Shown here: positions 34,255 to 43,704 of the stretch, piece after piece
Numbering within the stretch: position 1 is the first letter of the stretch
Layout: each line of letters starts with the position of its first letter
Source: Streptomyces armeniacus
GTDB lineage: Bacteria > Actinomycetota > Actinomycetes > Streptomycetales > Streptomycetaceae
Assembly (NCBI RefSeq): GCF_003355155.1
Contig: NZ_CP031320.1
Location: forward strand, 3,835,367 to 3,899,366
Length of the DNA: 64,000 nt
Direction of reading: 5' to 3'
Made by a program: the position numbers and the translations under genes
The notes under the pieces: generated by a model
What the model saw: the letters and a program-made list of their open reading frames with translations, nothing else
What the model was told of the DNA's origin: nothing
Databases searched by the model: none

Positions 34255-35037
34255 ATGACGCGCGTGCTCGTGGTGCAGAACGGGCCCAGGGGCGGGCCCA
34301 AGCGATTCGGCGAGTGGCTGACCGAGGCCGCGCCGGGCGGGGCGGACGGTACAGGTGGCACGGACGGCACCGGCGGCACGGACGGTACGAGCGACACCGG
34401 CGCCGCGGACCTGCTGACCCTCGACGTCGTGCACGGCTACGACGGGGGACGGCTCCCCGCGCGCCTCACCCACCAGGCCGTCGTCGTCCTCGGCGGCGGC
34501 TTCATGCCGGACGACTACGAGCGCGCGCCCTGGCTCCGCCCCACCCGCGCGCTGGTGGAGCAGGCGCTGGCGGCGGACGTTCCGGTGTTCGGGATCTGCC
34601 TCGGCGGACAGCTGCTCGCCCAGGTGGCGGGCGGCACCGTACGGGCGGACCACGGCGCTCCGGAGATCGGCAGCACGCCGCTGACGCTCCGCGCGGAGGC
34701 CGCGGGCGATCCGCTGTTCGGCGGTCTGCCGGGACGGCTGACGGGGATCGAGCACCACGTCGACGCGATCACCGAGCTGCCGCCGGACGCGCACTGGCTG
34801 GTGGAGAGCGAGCGCTGCCCGTACCAGGCGTTCCGCTACGGCTCGCGGGCGTGGGGCGTGCAGTTCCACCCGGAGGTGCCGGCGGCGCAGGTGGGCGACT
34901 GGTCGCCGGAACGGCTCGGCCGGCTGGGCTTCGACCACGAGGAGGTCCACCGTACGGCCGAACGGGACGAACCGGCCGCCGTACGGACCTGGCGCACGGT
35001 CGCGCACCGCTTCGCCGCCGTCGTACGCGGAGGGTGA
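34255..35037 (+). CDS. Class I glutamine amidotransferase-like protein
   Basis: A 260-residue stand-alone GATase-1 domain. The nucleophile elbow is VFGICLGGQLLAQ and the His-Glu pair is in WGVQFHPEVPA, so the triad is intact. Family members include gamma-glutamyl hydrolases and GMP-synthase-like amidotransferases, and the partner is unknown. Near residue 30 there is a repeat linker (GTGGTDGTGGTDGT). ATG 34255 follows GGGAGGCGG. Confidence 0.88.
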   Translation: MTRVLVVQNGPRGGPKRFGEWLTEAAPGGADGTGGTDGTGGTDGTSDTGAADLLTLDVVHGYDGGRLPARLTHQAVVVLGGGFMPDDYERAPWLRPTRALVEQALAADVPVFGICLGGQLLAQVAGGTVRADHGAPEIGSTPLTLRAEAAGDPLFGGLPGRLTGIEHHVDAITELPPDAHWLVESERCPYQAFRYGSRAWGVQFHPEVPAAQVGDWSPERLGRLGFDHEEVHRTAERDEPAAVRTWRTVAHRFAAVVRGG

Positions 35038-35203
35038 GCCGTACGGGAGCACCGTCACGGTGAGCCGTACGGTCCGCCCGGTGAGCGAGCCGTACGGTCC
35101 GCCAACGGTGGACCGGCGGGGGTGGACATGCGCGCGAGCGGGTACCTCGGCAGAGTTCCGAGTACGAGTAGTGACCGACCGCTAACCGCGAAAGGTGCCC
35201 GTC

Positions 35204-35707
35204 ATGATCCTCCGCCGCATCGCCCGTCCCCTGCTGGCCGCGATCTTCATCTCCGGCGGTGTCAATGCCCTGCGTCAGAGCGAGGGGCACGCCAAGGCCG
35301 CGGAACCGTTCTTCGACAAGACCCTCGGCAAGCAGTCCGAGAAGCTGCCGGATTCCGTGCCCACCGACGGGGAGACGCTGGTCAAGCTGGACGGCGCGGT
35401 GAAGGTCGGCGCCGGCGCGCTGCTCGCGCTGGGCAAGTGCCCGCGGCTGGCCGCGGCGCTGCTGCTGGCCAGCCTGGTGCCCACGACGGCGGCCGGGCAC
35501 CCGTTCTGGGAGGAGGAGGACGAGGAGGCGCGGCAGAACCAGCTGATCCACTTCCTCAAGAACGCCGGGCTCGCGGGCGGTCTGCTGCTGGCCATGGCGG
35601 ACACCGAGGGGAAGCCGTCGCTGGGCTGGCGTGCGCGGCACGCCGCGCAGGAGACGGGGAAGCGCGTCGGCGACGGCGTCAGCCGATGCCACCCGTCGCG
35701 TGGATGA
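35204..35707 (+). CDS. DoxX-family membrane protein
   Basis: A 167-residue membrane protein with about four hydrophobic segments: ARPLLAAIFISGGVNAL, the central GAGALLALGKCPRLAAALLL, LVPTTAAGHPFWE and a last helix GLAGGLLLAMADT. This is the DoxX/DUF4267 pattern, often linked to redox or thiosulfate metabolism. ATG 35204 has AAAGG 10 bp upstream. The last 29 bp overlap the end of the convergent SDR gene. The 166-bp upstream gap contains GAGCCGTACGG repeats and no clear promoter. Confidence 0.85.
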   Translation: MILRRIARPLLAAIFISGGVNALRQSEGHAKAAEPFFDKTLGKQSEKLPDSVPTDGETLVKLDGAVKVGAGALLALGKCPRLAAALLLASLVPTTAAGHPFWEEEDEEARQNQLIHFLKNAGLAGGLLLAMADTEGKPSLGWRARHAAQETGKRVGDGVSRCHPSRG

Positions 35708-36428
35708 TCTGGCCGGTGAGCCAGCGCCCGTCGGGGCCGGCCAGCATGGCCACCACGGCGGCGATGTCGTCGGGCTGCCCGAGGCGGCCCAGCGGCGTTA
35801 TCCGTACGACCTGTTCGAGGGCGTCCGCCGGGTTGGTGCCGCGTAGCAGGTCGGTGTCCGTGGCGCCCGGACAGACGGCGTTGACGGTGATGCCGCGCGG
35901 GCCGAGCTCCACCGCGGCGACCTTGGTGAGCTGTTCGACGGCGCCCTTGCTGGCGACGTAGGGCGCGTTGCCGGGCGCCGGGCGCGTGGTGTTGAGCGTG
36001 GAGATGTTGATGATGCGCCCGTTGTCCCGCATGGTGCGGGCGGCGTGCCGCATCGTCAGGAACGTCGAGCGGGCGTTGACGGTCATGACGGTGTCGTACA
36101 GCTCCTCGTCGGTGTCGGCGAGGGGGGTCGGGGCGAACTCCGCGGCGGCGTTGTTCACCAGGATGTCCAGGCCGTCGAGCACTTCGTCCGCGGCTGCCAT
36201 GAGCTCGCCCGCGGCGCCCTGTCTGGCGAGGTCGATACGGACGCCGTACGCCTTCCCTCCGGCGGCGCCGCCCGCCGCGGCGCGTTCGACGTCCGCCGCG
36301 GCCTCGGCGCTGCGTGCGTAGTTGAAGAGGACGGTGGCGCCCTCGGCCGCCAGCCGTTCCACGATGCCGCGGCCGATCCCCCTCGTGCCGCCCGTGACCA
36401 CCGCTCCCTTGCCGTTGAACTGCCCCAT
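35679..36428 (-). CDS. Short-chain dehydrogenase/reductase
   Basis: A 249-residue classical SDR. The cofactor motif TGGTRGIGRG, NNAA at the end of beta-4, catalytic Ser in INISTLNTT, Tyr and Lys in APYVASKGA, and PGATDTDLL are all present. The C-terminus GQIIHATGGIG is standard for FabG-like enzymes. NADPH preference is suggested by the arginine at TRG. The substrate is unknown. ATG 36428 has GGGAGCCGGG upstream. Its 3' end overlaps the convergent DoxX gene by 29 bp. Confidence 0.9.
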   Translation of the reverse strand: MGQFNGKGAVVTGGTRGIGRGIVERLAAEGATVLFNYARSAEAAADVERAAAGGAAGGKAYGVRIDLARQGAAGELMAAADEVLDGLDILVNNAAAEFAPTPLADTDEELYDTVMTVNARSTFLTMRHAARTMRDNGRIINISTLNTTRPAPGNAPYVASKGAVEQLTKVAAVELGPRGITVNAVCPGATDTDLLRGTNPADALEQVVRITPLGRLGQPDDIAAVVAMLAGPDGRWLTGQIIHATGGIG

Positions 36429-36483
36429 TCCCGGCTCCCTTCACAGTCGCCCCGCGCCGACACTCGTTGGTGCAACGTTGCGT

Positions 36484-36519
36484 GCGTCGTCGAAGGCGCC
36501 GCGGCGCCTTCGACGACGC
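36484..36519 (-). terminator. 17-bp perfect hairpin
   Basis: GCGTCGTCGAAGGCGCC (36484-36500) and its exact reverse complement (36503-36519) are separated by 2 bp. The position, downstream of the NmrA-like gene on the minus strand and upstream of the SDR gene, fits an intrinsic terminator without a U-tract. Two GATCAGCAACG direct repeats lie at about 36554 and 36572. Confidence 0.65.
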
Positions 36520-36595
36520 CAGCCTAGATCGGCGGAGCCGGCCGTGCCCGGGTGATCAGCAACGCGGCCCGGAGATCAGCAACGTCGCCCCGAGT

Positions 36596-37417
36596 TCAGG
36601 AACGGAACAACTCGGCGTTCTCCTCCGCCCATTGGGCGATCGTGCGGGCGGGCCGCCCGGTCACCTCCTCCACGGTCGGCAGCACCGTGTACGCCATGGG
36701 CGGCGGATCGGCGTGCCAGCCCAGTACGAAGTCGATGACCTCGTCGGTCGCACCCGCGGCCCGCATGTTCTCGCGCGCCTGCGCCTCGTCCAGCTCGATG
36801 AACTGCAGCTCCCGGCCCAGGGCTTCGCTGAGCGCCCGTACCTTGCCGGGCACGGTCAGCACCTCGGGCCCGGTCACGACGTAGCGCCGCCCCGCGTGGC
36901 CGTCCCCGGTGAGCGCGGCCACCGCGACCGCCGCGATGTCCGCCTCGTGCACGAGGGCGCTGCGTTCGGCGCCGTACGGTTCGCGTACGACGCCCTCGTC
37001 CCGTACGGACTCGATCCAGCCGCGCATGTTCGACATGAACTCCACGGGCTGGAGCATCGTCCACTCCAGTCCGCTCTTCTCGACGGCCTCCTCCACCGGC
37101 CCCTCGGTGCCGCTCCACAGGACGGTGCACTTGCGCACGCCCGCGCGCGCGGCGAGCTCCATGATCTCCGGCGCGGTGCCGAGGGTCTCGCCCCCGGCGC
37201 CGCCGATCGTGATCAGGTGCAGGCCGGTCACGCCGTCGAGCGCGCGGGCGAGACTCGGCGGGTCGTTGAGGTCTCCGGCCACGGCCTCGGCGCCCTCGGG
37301 CAGCCGCGCGGCCGCCGGGTCGCGGGTGAGGGCGCGCACGTGCTGTCCGGCGCGTACGAGCTGCTCGACCATGTTTCGTCCTACGTTGCCGGTCGCTCCG
37401 GTCACCAGGATCGTCAT
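36596..37417 (-). CDS. NmrA/NAD(P)H-azoreductase-like NAD(P)-binding protein
   Basis: A 273-residue atypical SDR of the NmrA/TMR group: TGATGNVGRNMVEQLV dinucleotide motif, LVRAGQHVRALTRDP, GDLNDPPSLARALDGVTGLH, and TMLQPVEFMSNMRGW. The Tyr-x-x-x-Lys catalytic pair is absent, as is usual for the family, whose members are redox sensors or quinone reductases. ATG 37417 follows AAAGAGAGA. It lies 65 bp downstream of the FMN-reductase gene on the same strand, so the two may be one unit. Confidence 0.87.
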   Translation of the reverse strand: MTILVTGATGNVGRNMVEQLVRAGQHVRALTRDPAAARLPEGAEAVAGDLNDPPSLARALDGVTGLHLITIGGAGGETLGTAPEIMELAARAGVRKCTVLWSGTEGPVEEAVEKSGLEWTMLQPVEFMSNMRGWIESVRDEGVVREPYGAERSALVHEADIAAVAVAALTGDGHAGRRYVVTGPEVLTVPGKVRALSEALGRELQFIELDEAQARENMRAAGATDEVIDFVLGWHADPPPMAYTVLPTVEEVTGRPARTIAQWAEENAELFRS

Positions 37418-37482
37418 CGGTATCTCTCTTTCGTGTGGCGGGAGTTCGGTTCGGGAAGCGGCGGTTCGGGAAGCGGCGGGGC

Positions 37483-38166
37483 TCACGCCGCGTACGTCTC
37501 GGCGGCACGTGCGGTGCGCAGCGCGCCCGCCCACCACTCGAGCCGGTCGAGCAGCGTCTCGGCGGCGGCGCCCGCGCCCGTGTGCTCGCGGATCCAGCCG
37601 TGTTCGTCCACACCGCCGTCGAAGAGGTTGACGCTGACGGAGTCGCGCAGCGTCACCGCGTGCAGCTCCGCGAAGACCAGCCGCAGCCCCTCCACCGCGC
37701 GCAGCCCCTGCCCGACGCCGCCGTACGACACGAACCCGACGGGCTTCGCGTGCCACTCGCGGTCCACGAGGTCGATGGCGTGCTTGAGCCCGGCCGGATA
37801 GCCGTGGTTGTACTCGGGAGTGACGATCACGAACGCGTCCGCGCGTCCGATGCGGGCGGCCCATGCGTCGAGTTCGGACGTGGCCGTCTCGGGGTGGCGG
37901 GCCGGGAGGGGCACGTCGACCAGGTCCACGGTGTCGACGTCCAGCGCGTCGCGGCGCCGCGCGTGCGTGGCGAACCAGCGGGCGACCGCCGTACCCGCCC
38001 GGCCCTCCCGCGTACTGCCGATGATCACGGCGACGCGCAGCGGATCGCGGGCACCGGCCGTGGCCACGGGCATCGCGCCGCGTGCCGACGGGGCCGCCGC
38101 ACCCGCCTCGCGTGCCGCCGCACCCGTCTCACGTGCTGCGACGGCGGTCGGCTGATCAGTCTCCAT
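37483..38166 (-). CDS. NADPH-dependent FMN reductase
   Basis: A 227-residue flavodoxin-fold reductase. IIGSTREGRAGTAVARWF binds the FMN phosphate, and VIVTPEYNHGYPAGLKHAID with FVSYGGVGQGLRAVE are the family signatures. The N-terminal 40 residues are an Ala/Arg/Gly linker with AAREAGAAA-type repeats. ATG 38166 has GGAGG 6 bp upstream. It is divergent from the large ATPase gene at 38354; the 187-bp gap contains GGCAGGCCGTACGGCGCGGG-type direct repeats. A quinone or azo-dye reductase role is likely. Confidence 0.88.
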   Translation of the reverse strand: METDQPTAVAARETGAAAREAGAAAPSARGAMPVATAGARDPLRVAVIIGSTREGRAGTAVARWFATHARRRDALDVDTVDLVDVPLPARHPETATSELDAWAARIGRADAFVIVTPEYNHGYPAGLKHAIDLVDREWHAKPVGFVSYGGVGQGLRAVEGLRLVFAELHAVTLRDSVSVNLFDGGVDEHGWIREHTGAGAAAETLLDRLEWWAGALRTARAAETYAA

Positions 38167-38353
38167 AGGGGTCCTCCGGTAGGCTTCGGTGCTCTCACCC
38201 CCTCGGGCGCGAGAACCTTCCTCACAGCCGTGAGACCGGATCTCACAGCCCGCACGGCACGGGCGGCAGGCCGTACGGCGCGGGCAGCAGGCCGTACGCG
38301 GGCCGCGCCCCGGGCACGCCGCACGGACGATTCGGAGAGGTGGGCGGCAGGCG

Positions 38354-41300
38354 ATGACACATCCGGCACGGCCGTCCCTCATCGGCCGCGAGCACCCCGC
38401 CGGAGTCCTCCGTGCCGAGGTCGGGCGGGTGCTGGAGAGCCACGGCGGTCTGGTCTTCGTGACCGGCGAGGCCGGGATCGGCAAGACGGCGCTGGCCGCG
38501 GAGGCCGCCGCGGACGCCGCCCGGCGCGGCGCGCGCGTGCTCAGCGCCTCCTGCTGGGAGGGCGACGGCGCACCCGGCTACTGGCCGTGGGTCCAGGTCG
38601 TACGGGATCTCGCGCGGACCGCGACGACGGACGAGTGGTCGGCGGCGACACGTACCGCGGGCGACAGCCTCCCGGTGCTGCTCGGGGAGGCCGTGCCGCC
38701 CACCGCGCCGGCCGGGCCGGGACCGGCGGGGGCGGACAGCGCGTCGTTCCGGCTGCACGACGCGTTCACGACGCTGCTGGCGGGCGCCGCCCGCAGCCGG
38801 CCGACGGTGATCGTCCTGGACGACCTGCACTGGGCGGACCCGGCGTCGCTGCGGCTGCTCGAATTCGTCGCGCGGCACGCCTGGTTCGAACGGGTGCTGG
38901 TGATCGGCACGTACCGCGACGTCGAGGCCGAGCGCCACGGGCACCCGGCGGGCGAACTCCTGCTGCCCCTGCTGTCGCGCGCCACGACCGTACGGCTGAC
39001 CGGGCTGGACGTCGCCCAGGTCGGCGCGCTCATCGCCCGTACGACCGGCAGCGCGCCCGGCGACGGCCTGGCGGCGGAGGTGCACCGGCGTACGGGAGGC
39101 AACCCGTTCTTCGTCGAGCAGACCGCGCGGCTCGGTCCGGGCGCGGCGGCGGACGAGCCGGTCGGGGCGGGCGTACGGAACGCCGTCGAACGCCGGCTGG
39201 CGCTGCTGCCGCCGGACGTCACGGAGTTGCTCCGTACGGCCGCGCTCCTCGGCCACGAGTTCCCGGCCGACCTCCTCGCCGCGGCGCACGCGGCCCGCCG
39301 CGACGCGGCGCCCGGCGATGCCGGCGGGCTGCTCGAAGCGGCGCTCGCCGCCGGGCTGGTGACGCGGGCGGGCAGCGGGCGTCACACGTTCGCACACGAC
39401 CTCGTCCGCGAGTGCCTGTACGCGGCGCTCGGCCCGGACGGCCGCCGTGCCGGACACGCCGCGGTCGTACGGGCGCTCGGTGCGGTGCCCGCTCTGAGCC
39501 CCGCCGCCCGCGCGCACCACGCGCGGCTGGCCGTACCGCTGCTGCCCGGCCCCGAGGCCGCCGCGCACCTGCTCACCGCCGCCCGGCACGCGTGCTGCCG
39601 GCTGGCCGCCGAGGAGGCCGTCGGGCACTACCGCGCCGCGCTGGAGGTCGCCGGTCACGGGCCGGGGCGTGACCGCGCGGCCATCGAACTCGAGCTCGCC
39701 GACGAGTTGGACCGCGCGGGCGAACTGACCGCGGCCCGCGAGACGTTCACCACCGTGCTGCGCACCGGCCGCGAGCTGGCCGACGCGGAACTCGTCGCGC
39801 GGGCCGCACTCGGACTGCACCGGCTCGGGAATCCCGACTACTCGCCCGACCGCGAGATCGGCCTCATGGACGAGGCACGCGACGGCCTGGAGCGCGCCCG
39901 CGACCGCACCCGCGACCGCGACGCGCACCCGGAGGGCGGCACAGACGGTGTGGAGGGTGCGGAGGGTGCGGACGGCACGGACGGGGGTCAACCCGGGCCC
40001 GGCGGAGGCCGTTTCGATCCCGCGCTGACCGCGCGCGTGCTGGCGGCGGGCAGCATGGCCCGTACGCACCGGGCCGTGGACGAGGCCACCGGGCGGAAGC
40101 TGGCCCGCGAGGCCGTCGCCCTCGCCCGCGAGCGGGCCGGCGACGAGACGCTCGGCTGGTGCCTGCTGGCCCACCACGACGCGATGTGGGGGCCGGGCAC
40201 GGACGCGGAGCGGATCGCCGTACTGGACGAACTGACCGCCGTCGCCCGGCGCGCGGGCGACCGCGAACTGGAGTCGCTGGCCTCGTTCCTGCGCACCCTC
40301 GCGCTGCTGGAGCGGGGCAGCCCGCGCGGCCACGACGAGCTCGGCACGTTCGTCGCGCTGACGGAACGCACGCGGCTGCCCCGGCACCGTTTCCTGGCGG
40401 TGTCGCGGCGCGGCAGCCTGGCCGCGCTGAGCGGGCGGTTCGAGGAGGCGCGCGACCTCATGGACGAGGCGCGCGCCCTCGGCGAACAGGTCGGCGAGGT
40501 CGACCGGCACCGCGTGTGGCGCGATCAGGTGTGGGCGCTGGAGCTGCTGCGCGGCAGGACGGACGCGGCGGAGGCGGTCGCGCGTACGACGACGCCGGGC
40601 GATCCGTTCGTGGCGGTGCTGGAGGGGTTCAGCGCGGCGCACAGGGGCGACGCGGAGGCCGCCGCGCGGCTGTTCCCCGACGTCGAGGCCGCCATGCGGC
40701 AACTGCCGTGCCGCTTCGCGCCGATGCTCCTCGTCTGCCGCGCGCAGCTCGCCGCCGCCACCGGGGACGGCGCGCTGTGCGAGCAGGCGCGCGAGGCCAT
40801 CGCGCCCGTCGCCGACCGGTGGGCGGTGTTCTCCGGCGGTGGGGTGGTCTGGGGGCCGATGGCGCACTGGGCGGCGCGCGTCGACGCGGCCCAGGGACGC
40901 TGGGACGCGGCGGTCGCGGGGTTCACGGCGGCGGCGGAGGCCGCCGACCTGCTGGGCGCGCGGCCCTGGTCCGTACTGGCGCGGGCGCACCTCGCGGGCG
41001 CCCTGCGGGCACGCGGCGAAAGCGGCGCACGCGACGGAGGCAGCGCGGCGGAGGCGGCTAAGGCAGCTGAGGCGGCGTACGCCGGAGCGGCGGACGAAGC
41101 CGCGGAACTCGGCATGAGCGCGGCCCTCGACGGCCTCGCGCCACCCGCATCACCCTCGGCGCCCGCGTCACCCGCGCCACTCGCCTCAGCCGCGTCACCC
41201 GCCCCGCTCGCCTCAGCCGAGGAGATCCGTACGGGAGACGCACGGACCGGATCCGACGCCTCCGCCCCGAACGTCTTCCGGCCCGACGGGCAGGTGTGGA

Positions 41301-41815
41301 CCCTCCGTTACGCGGACCGTACGGTGCACGTCCGCGACGCCAAGGGCCTGCACGATCTGCGCGTCCTGCTGGCACGCCCCGGCACCGAGATCCCGGCCAC
41401 CGAGCTGCTCGACCCGTCCGCGGGCCCCGGGCTCACCCGCTCCCGCCGCGCGCTGGGCGCCGATCCCGTACTCGACGAGGAGGCGCGCACCGCGTACCGC
41501 GAGCACGTGCGCAGGCTCGACGACGGCATCCGCGACGCCATGGCACGGGACGACGAACGCCGTGCCGCCGCGCTCGACGAGGAGCGCGCCGCCCTGCTCG
41601 ACGAGCTGCGCCGGGCCACCGGGCTGGGCGGCCGGCCGCGCCGGCTGGGAGACGAAGCGGAACGGGCGCGGCAGACGGTGACCGCCCGTGTCCGCGATGT
41701 CCTGCGCAAGCTCCGTACGCAGCACCCGGAGCTCGCGGAACATCTGTCCGCGGCCGTCTCGACCGGCGCGTACTGCGGTTACGCCCCCGAGCGGCCGGTC
41801 CGCTGGTCGCTCTGA
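38354..41815 (+). CDS. Large AAA-type ATPase regulator (LuxR/SARP-like without LuxR HTH)
   Basis: A 1153-residue protein of the LAL/SARP ATPase type. It begins with an AAA domain (LIGREHPAGVLR, Walker A VTGEAGIGKTAL, Walker B VIVLDDLHWADPASLRLLEF, and GGNPFFVEQTARL). A long tetratricopeptide-like helical region covers about residues 370-900, interrupted by Gly/Asp and Ala repeat linkers. The expected C-terminal LuxR helix-turn-helix is not there. Instead residues about 975-1150 hold VWTLRYADRTVHVRDAKGLH, DLRVLLARPGTEIPATELLD and a coiled coil ending TVTARVRDVLRKLRTQHPEL, which may be an alternative winged-helix output domain. Its target genes are unknown; the divergent reductase is a candidate. 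Confidence 0.82.
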   Translation: MTHPARPSLIGREHPAGVLRAEVGRVLESHGGLVFVTGEAGIGKTALAAEAAADAARRGARVLSASCWEGDGAPGYWPWVQVVRDLARTATTDEWSAATRTAGDSLPVLLGEAVPPTAPAGPGPAGADSASFRLHDAFTTLLAGAARSRPTVIVLDDLHWADPASLRLLEFVARHAWFERVLVIGTYRDVEAERHGHPAGELLLPLLSRATTVRLTGLDVAQVGALIARTTGSAPGDGLAAEVHRRTGGNPFFVEQTARLGPGAAADEPVGAGVRNAVERRLALLPPDVTELLRTAALLGHEFPADLLAAAHAARRDAAPGDAGGLLEAALAAGLVTRAGSGRHTFAHDLVRECLYAALGPDGRRAGHAAVVRALGAVPALSPAARAHHARLAVPLLPGPEAAAHLLTAARHACCRLAAEEAVGHYRAALEVAGHGPGRDRAAIELELADELDRAGELTAARETFTTVLRTGRELADAELVARAALGLHRLGNPDYSPDREIGLMDEARDGLERARDRTRDRDAHPEGGTDGVEGAEGADGTDGGQPGPGGGRFDPALTARVLAAGSMARTHRAVDEATGRKLAREAVALARERAGDETLGWCLLAHHDAMWGPGTDAERIAVLDELTAVARRAGDRELESLASFLRTLALLERGSPRGHDELGTFVALTERTRLPRHRFLAVSRRGSLAALSGRFEEARDLMDEARALGEQVGEVDRHRVWRDQVWALELLRGRTDAAEAVARTTTPGDPFVAVLEGFSAAHRGDAEAAARLFPDVEAAMRQLPCRFAPMLLVCRAQLAAATGDGALCEQAREAIAPVADRWAVFSGGGVVWGPMAHWAARVDAAQGRWDAAVAGFTAAAEAADLLGARPWSVLARAHLAGALRARGESGARDGGSAAEAAKAAEAAYAGAADEAAELGMSAALDGLAPPASPSAPASPAPLASAASPAPLASAEEIRTGDARTGSDASAPNVFRPDGQVWTLRYADRTVHVRDAKGLHDLRVLLARPGTEIPATELLDPSAGPGLTRSRRALGADPVLDEEARTAYREHVRRLDDGIRDAMARDDERRAAALDEERAALLDELRRATGLGGRPRRLGDEAERARQTVTARVRDVLRKLRTQHPELAEHLSAAVSTGAYCGYAPERPVRWSL

Positions 41816-42173
41816 CGCGCCGCGCTCTGTGCCGTACGCCGTGCCGTAGCCGTGCCGTACGCCGTGCCGCGCTCCGTACGGGAGCGGGCGGTTGTGCATG
41901 ACACCCGGCGTTCCGTGGTACCAGGGGAGGCAACCCTCGCACGTTCGGAAACGGAGCCTGCGGGGCAGTGCTCAGTGCCCGACCCGGGCGGTCTCTGAGC
42001 GCGGCCGTCCGGGGCCCGTCCGTACGGGTGCGTCCCGTACGGACGGCCCGGCGGCACGTGCCGCGCGTCACGACCGTGCGCGCTACACCGCGAGACGCAA
42101 CAGCAGCGATCCGCAACAGCCACGAGGCGCAACACCCGCGACGCGCAACGTTGCCCCGGGCGCCCGTCAGGCC
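41816..42173. other. 358-bp intergenic region with repeats and hairpin
   Basis: No gene is visible. The left 80 bp consist of GCCGTACGCCGTGCC-type repeats. A hairpin lies at 42016-42046. The right end (about 42095-42155) has irregular CGCAAC repeats finishing in GCAACGTTGC. Both flanking genes end here (convergent), so only termination function is expected. Confidence 0.6.
42016..42046. terminator. Hairpin between convergent genes
   Basis: A 13-bp perfect stem, CCGTCCGTACGGG at 42016-42028 pairing with CCCGTACGGACGG at 42034-42046 around a 5-base loop. It lies between the ends of the large ATPase and the anti-sigma-type kinase genes and could terminate both transcripts. Confidence 0.6.
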
Positions 42174-42680
42174 TCACGCAGGGGCAGTGACGCGCATCTC
42201 GAACCACGTCGTCTTGCCGCGCGGCAGCAGATCGACGCCCCAGCGGTCGGACAGCAGGTCCACGAGGAAGAGGCCGCGCCCACTGGTGTCGAGTTCGTGG
42301 ACCGGCAGCAGGCAGGGCAGGCCACGGGACGGGTCGCGGACCTCGATACGGATCCAGGCGTGCCGCCGCTGCATACGGAGGCCGAAGACGTGTGCGCCCG
42401 TGTGCCGTACGGCGTTCCCCACCAGCTCGGAGACCAGCAGCACGGCCTGGTCGGTGTGTTGGGCGGGAAGCGCCCAGCGCAGCTGGAGGACGGCGTGCGC
42501 GAGGCGGCGCGCGGTGCTCGCGGACTCGGGCCTGTTGGGCAGCCGTACCTCGCCCTCGGTGGGATCGCCGATGAGTTCGAGGACGCTCCGCGCGAGTTCT
42601 CCGGCCGCCGTTCCGCCGTCCGCGTCCGGTGCCTCGGTCGGACTCGACGCGTCTCCCTCTCCCGCCATGGGCACCATCAT
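42174..42680 (-). CDS. RsbW-like ATP-binding protein (anti-sigma factor kinase type)
   Basis: A 168-residue HATPase_c-2 protein of the RsbW/SpoIIAB kind, abundant in Streptomyces. The N-box is VLLVSELVGNAVRHTG and the G-box SGRGLFLVDLLSDRWGV; WIRIEVRDPSRGLP carries the D-x-G-equivalent strand. The last box is degenerate. It would bind ATP and phosphorylate or sequester an anti-sigma antagonist, but no partner gene is adjacent. Start choice is ambiguous among ATG 42680, 42677 and 42668; GGAG lies 2 bp from the first and 5 bp from the second. Confidence 0.88.
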   Translation of the reverse strand: MMVPMAGEGDASSPTEAPDADGGTAAGELARSVLELIGDPTEGEVRLPNRPESASTARRLAHAVLQLRWALPAQHTDQAVLLVSELVGNAVRHTGAHVFGLRMQRRHAWIRIEVRDPSRGLPCLLPVHELDTSGRGLFLVDLLSDRWGVDLLPRGKTTWFEMRVTAPA

Positions 42681-42762
42681 GGCTCCAGTTCGGGGACTTC
42701 GGGGCCGATCCGCTGGATTGCGCGCAGGGTACCCGCGAGTACGTTTCCTGCGGTTCGCCCGG

Positions 42763-43704
42763 CTACGGGTGCGGTACGCGCGCGGGGCCCCCGCCCCCGT
42801 ACATGCTCTCGCGCAGCCGCTCCTCCGGTGTCGCCCGCACCCGGGCCATCGTCACCCGCAGCAGCGGCGGCGTCATCAGGGAGGTCACGATGGCCACCAG
42901 CACGATCACCGTGTACATCTCCGGCGTCAGGATGCCCAGCCGCACCCCGACCATCGCGATGACGACCTCGATCACGCCCCGCGCGTTCATGCCCGCCCCC
43001 ATGGCGAGCGCCTCCCAGTGGCCGAGCCGGGTGAGCCGCGCGCCCACGTAGGCCCCGGCGAACTTCCCCACCACTGCGGCCAGCAGCACGCACGCCCCGG
43101 CCAGCGCGACCACCGGGTCGGCGAGCGCGGTCAGGTCCATGCGCAGCCCGGCGGTGGCGAAGAACAGCCGGGCGAGGACGGACATCACCACCGTACGGAG
43201 CGGTGCGAGCCGTTCGGGGTCGAGCGCGCCGGAGCCGCTGATGGCGATGCCGCAGACGAACGCCCCGAAGACCGCCTCCAGTTCCATCGCCTGTGTGCCC
43301 GCCGCGCCGAGCAGCACCACGACGGCCACCACCGCCACCGTCGGACCGCTCTCCGGTGAACGGGCGGCGCGCCGCAGCGCCCTGCCCACCAGCGGACGCA
43401 GCAGCACGGCGGCGACGAGGACCGCGAGCAGGCAGCCGCCCGTGAACGCGAGGTCGCCGCCGCGTACGCCGGAGGTCGCCATCGCGGACACCACCGACAG
43501 CAGCACCCAGCCCACGATGTCGTCGACCATCACCGCGCACAGCATCAACTGCCCCGTGTCGCGGTGCAGCAGCCGCAGCTCCATGAGGATCTTGGCGAGC
43601 ACCGGGATCGCGCTGACGCCCAGCGCCACCCCGAGGAAGAGGGCGAACGTGCCGCGGTCGGCCGAGCCGGGCACGAGCGAGCCGGGCAGCAGGAAGCCGA
43701 CGTC
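42763..43704 (-). pseudogene. 5'-truncated CPA2 Na+/H+ antiporter
   Basis: About 314 residues of a monovalent cation/proton antiporter: FALFLGVALGVSAIPVLAKI, LCAVMVDDIVGWVLLSVVSA, VFGAFVCGIAISGSG, LFFATAGLRMDLTAL and MGAGMNARGVIEVVIAMVGV. These correspond to helices 5-13 of the family. The first four helices (about 125 residues) are missing. In their place the reading frame continues into Arg/Gly/Pro-rich sequence with no hydrophobic segment. Similarity stops at 43704, where the DNA reads GACGTCTCTATAGCC, faintly like a Nextera mosaic end. So the break is either a real deletion or a mis-assembly. An internal start could still yield a non-functional peptide. Confidence 0.8.
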
